DNA from: Candidatus Zixiibacteriota bacterium
GTDB lineage: Bacteria > Zixibacteria > MSB-5A5 > WJJR01 > JAJRUJ01
Assembly (NCBI GenBank): GCA_020051695.1
Contig: JAGVQM010000042.1
Span: 62,001-126,000, forward strand
DNA length: 64,000 bases
Direction of reading: 5' to 3'
The translations under genes were made by a program, and so were the position numbers. A model generated the notes under the pieces. That model saw only the letters and a program-made list of their open reading frames with translations, searched no databases and was not told the DNA's origin. Shown here in pieces: positions 61,250 to 64,000 of the stretch. Within the stretch, counting starts at the first letter, position 1. Every line of letters starts with the position of its first letter.

Positions 61250-64000
61250 ATGATGAATAACAAGAGAATCTGGCTGGCGACAGCTGTTGCTGCTGTTTCG
61301 TTTTTTCTGGTTTCCGGCACCGTCACGGAAGTGCGGGCCGGCAACCAAATCAGTGACCTGATGCTCAAGAAATTTCAGCAGGAAGTGGTCGGCAAGCTCG
61401 ATGAGCAGGGGTATGGGCGGCTGGCCAAAGTCCTGGGCAACATGGATACCGGCAAATGGGAGCAGTATGCCCGGCAAATTCAGCAGGGGAACACCGATGC
61501 CGTCATCGCGCAATTGCTGCAGGAACAGAAAGAAGCCATCCTCACCGATCTGTACGACAAGGGCAAAGACTACCTGAAGACCCTCGCCGCCCAACGGGAG
61601 ATCCTGGGCGGGAACACCATGCAGTACCTCGATCTGCTCGAAAAACACGGCAGCGACCTGCTGGCAATATCGCAGGAAGCGTTAAACGGGAATTTCCGGG
61701 CCGCGGGTGAGATACTGTTCACCCGCGTGAAAGATGAAGTCCGCAGCCGGGTAGAAGCGGAGGTCAGGGAATACTCGCTGGAACTATTGAAGAACTCTTT
61801 GAATTACATCGTCGGCGATGCGATCGGGATGAATGTCGGCGGCATTTATCTGAATATCATCAAGCTGGAACTCATGGCGCTGCAGGTCTTCGAGGAATAC
61901 TCTAAAAGTTACCTCGAAAAATTCCAGCAGCGGTTGTCCAGCGGCTGGACGCTGGAACGGTCGCTGTGCGAGCAGTACATGATCCATCGGCGCTTGGGCA
62001 AGGATTCCCGCCAGGCCTATTACGACCACGGGAGCTGGACCACGATCCCGGTCTCCATCGCCGAACTCCTTGAATCTGTCCCCGGAATGTGGTATGGGCA
62101 CAGTTATGGCGACCACGAGACCGTCCGGATGGACCTCGAGCGCTGTTATGTCCAGCACGAAATGAACCAGGCACAAATCGAGCAGGAGGCCCGGATCGCC
62201 CGCGGGGTCGCCGATGACGCCGTCATCGGGGGACTGAAAGAAGGCATGGACGGCGGCAAACGAGAGATCAAGGAGATTTTTCAGACAGAGTTCAAAACAG
62301 AATTCGATCTTATCGTCACCATCATTGACGCCAAAAGCGGCAATCGGCTGCCGAATGCCGTAGTCACTGTCGATGGGGAGAAAAAAGATGCTCCCAGCGG
62401 CCTGGCCCAATTCCGCCGCGATGTCGGCGTGCTCAATCCCTCGGGCTGGTCGTCCGGTTTGGGCCGGGGCGGGATTGAGGTTGTCGCCGAAGCAAAGGAT
62501 TATAAATCCCGGACGGTCTCCTATACCGCCGATGACCTGGGCGGACGCTATGACGCCGGCGCCAATCAGGTCGTCATCAGTATCGCGCTCGAGAAGGAGG
62601 GACCTGATGATTTCGAGGTGGCGGTCACCGTGAAGGACAGCAAGACCGGCGATGTTATTCCTGTTGCCACGGTAACGTTTGATGGTTCCACTCAGACTTC
62701 TTCCAACGGCATAGCCACATTTACCCGGCCGTCTACCATGCTGGCCCCCGATAACAGCGGCACCCAGGTGGATCTTTCTGCCGAGGCGGCGGATTATCCG
62801 GAAAAAACGAGGCAACTGACTGCCGGGGAACTGGCGCAAAAACTCGACAAGAATAACAACCGGGTCAGTCTTGAGATTGTACTTGAACCAAAAGAGGAGT
62901 CAACGGAATTCGAACTCGTTGTCACAGTGGTTGACTTGAATACCGGAGATAATGTCAACGACGCGACTGTTACCGCCGATGGAACCAGTCAAAGCGCGTC
63001 GGCCGGGGTGGCCCGGTTCCGGCAAAACGCCGATGTCCTCGACCCCGGGAATAGCCAGACACAAATTCAGGTTGCGGCAGAAGCCCCGGGCTATAAATCC
63101 TCGACAACGCCGTTCACCTGGGGTTTCCTGGCCAATCGTTTTAACAAAGCTGTCGGTGAGCTGCCGATCCAGATCAATTTAAAACCGGAAGAGGGCGGCA
63201 AGATCGCCAAATTCGAAGTAGTGTGCGACCGCCCCGAAATCTTCGAGGATGAGAATTCGATCTGCGCCGCCAGAGTTCATTATGAATCCGGCGCGGTCAA
63301 AGATGTCAGCATCATTTCGCTTTGGACACCGGAATTTGTTGACGACCTCAAAGGGACGGTGCGTGGTGATGTAGTGGCAAAGGCCCATACCCTGCCGCAT
63401 ACCGTCGCCGTTGAAGCCCGGTATACCGCATCACCTGCCGAGGGAAGCGGATTATGGACGGACGACTGTACGGTCATGGTCAAGCAGCGTTCGGCCAAAC
63501 CCCGGCCGCAGATCGCCGTCGCCAAGACCGCGCAACCCGCCAGTGTGACCATCGGGGGCACGATTACCTTTGTGATGACCATCACCAATCCCGGCAATTG
63601 CGAGCTGGCCAATGTTGCGGTGACCGACACCAAATGCAATCCTGTGGCGTATGTCAGGGGCGACGCCAACGGTGACTATTATCTCGATCCCGGCGAAACC
63701 TGGACGTATGAATGCTCACGAGTGATGGATCAGGAGGGGGATTTTGTCAACACCGCGACGGTCACCGGCGCAGACCCGGAGGGCAATCTGGTCACCGCCG
63801 CGGCGTCGGTTTCGGTAAAGGTGACAGCCGGATTGGCGGTGGTCCCGGACATTTATGATTTAACCGAGGAAGCCGCACGTTACGATATCTATCAAGCCAA
63901 GCTGACCGTGGGCAGTGTCGGTTCCGAAAAAAGCGATCTTGCCGCAGGCCATGTGACCCGCCAATCACCACAGGCGGGAGAAAAAGTCCCGGTGGGCACA
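61250..64000 (+). CDS. Large exported modular protein with DUF11-like and PASTA-like domains, 3' end outside the window
   Basis: 917 codons in one open frame from ATG 61250 (GAGGACCGGT upstream) to the window edge. A signal peptide (IWLATAVAAVSFFLVSGTVT, cleaved near VRAGN) is followed by about 320 mainly helical residues. Three related Ig-like or carrier-type repeats follow: VTIIDAKSGNRLPNAVVTVD, VTVKDSKTGDVIPVATVTFD and VTVVDLNTGDNVNDATVTAD. Next is a DUF11-like module (AKTAQPASVTIGGTITFVMT) and finally a PASTA-like domain (VVPDIYDLTEEAARYDIYQA, then HVTRQSPQAGEKVPVGT). It is probably anchored at or exported through the outer membrane. The function is unknown. Confidence 0.8.
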   Translation, partial: MMNNKRIWLATAVAAVSFFLVSGTVTEVRAGNQISDLMLKKFQQEVVGKLDEQGYGRLAKVLGNMDTGKWEQYARQIQQGNTDAVIAQLLQEQKEAILTDLYDKGKDYLKTLAAQREILGGNTMQYLDLLEKHGSDLLAISQEALNGNFRAAGEILFTRVKDEVRSRVEAEVREYSLELLKNSLNYIVGDAIGMNVGGIYLNIIKLELMALQVFEEYSKSYLEKFQQRLSSGWTLERSLCEQYMIHRRLGKDSRQAYYDHGSWTTIPVSIAELLESVPGMWYGHSYGDHETVRMDLERCYVQHEMNQAQIEQEARIARGVADDAVIGGLKEGMDGGKREIKEIFQTEFKTEFDLIVTIIDAKSGNRLPNAVVTVDGEKKDAPSGLAQFRRDVGVLNPSGWSSGLGRGGIEVVAEAKDYKSRTVSYTADDLGGRYDAGANQVVISIALEKEGPDDFEVAVTVKDSKTGDVIPVATVTFDGSTQTSSNGIATFTRPSTMLAPDNSGTQVDLSAEAADYPEKTRQLTAGELAQKLDKNNNRVSLEIVLEPKEESTEFELVVTVVDLNTGDNVNDATVTADGTSQSASAGVARFRQNADVLDPGNSQTQIQVAAEAPGYKSSTTPFTWGFLANRFNKAVGELPIQINLKPEEGGKIAKFEVVCDRPEIFEDENSICAARVHYESGAVKDVSIISLWTPEFVDDLKGTVRGDVVAKAHTLPHTVAVEARYTASPAEGSGLWTDDCTVMVKQRSAKPRPQIAVAKTAQPASVTIGGTITFVMTITNPGNCELANVAVTDTKCNPVAYVRGDANGDYYLDPGETWTYECSRVMDQEGDFVNTATVTGADPEGNLVTAAASVSVKVTAGLAVVPDIYDLTEEAARYDIYQAKLTVGSVGSEKSDLAAGHVTRQSPQAGEKVPVGT

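Noticed and set aside
1-64000. CRISPR arrays, rRNA genes, prophage or a second integron attC
   Set aside because: No regular direct-repeat array, no rRNA-like sequence, no phage structural gene and only one convincing attC were found by reading.

Overview
The window is GC-rich DNA from a Gram-negative-type (diderm) bacterium that respires sulfur compounds with a reductive-type dissimilatory sulfite reductase. Outer-membrane genes (LolA, an LptD/OstA-type barrel, a phosphate-selective-type porin and another barrel) show the diderm envelope. The complete dsr set (dsrA, B, D, N, L, C, M, K, J, O, P) with qmoAB shows the metabolism. The mix, in particular dsrD together with dsrL, recalls uncultured lineages such as Zixibacteria or related FCB-group bacteria. 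That placement is inference; no rRNA gene is present.

Layout. 1-8318, minus strand: housekeeping and envelope genes (rimO, cut by the window edge; lolA, ftsK, HU, lptD-like). 8370-9205: a REP-associated tyrosine transposase between inverted copies of a REP-like palindrome. 9350-9832: a small secreted NTF2-fold protein. 10333-26318, plus strand: the sulfur locus, qmoAB, then dsrABDN-L-C, then an RsbRD-domain gene and dsrMKJOP, followed by a CoA-disulfide-reductase/rhodanese fusion. hemA and a precorrin-2 dehydrogenase come next and fit siroheme supply for DsrAB. 30141-34900: three small uncharacterised genes, two HDOD genes and a TolB-like lipoprotein. 35044-39406, minus: a periplasmic-binding-protein gene and the pth-rpsF-rpsR-rplI-bfn translation cluster. 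39560-41454: a CcmH-like gene, tRNA-Glu with a near-consensus promoter, and an AT-rich HNH endonuclease gene packaged like an integron gene cassette with an attC-like site.

41587-52445, minus: a compact operon for a group 3b-type NAD(P)-linked [NiFe] hydrogenase (sulfhydrogenase) and its maturation genes. Its last gene encodes two DsrC/TusE domains in tandem, the first with both redox cysteines and the second with neither. This physical link between a hydrogenase and a DsrC-like sulfur carrier is the most unusual thing in the window. 52578-57821, minus: a porin and a split phosphorelay (histidine kinase, REC-REC, REC-CBS). 58035-64000, plus: a sigma-54 activator without a receiver domain, an outer-membrane barrel, and a large exported protein with DUF11-like and PASTA-like modules that runs off the window.

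How the genes may work together: QmoAB passes electrons to or from APS reductase (aprBA and sat are not here), DsrAB reduces sulfite onto DsrC, DsrMKJOP and/or DsrL recycle DsrC, and the hydrogenase couples H2 to NAD(P)H and possibly to sulfur through the tandem DsrC protein. No qmoC, no hypB and no integron integrase is seen in the window.
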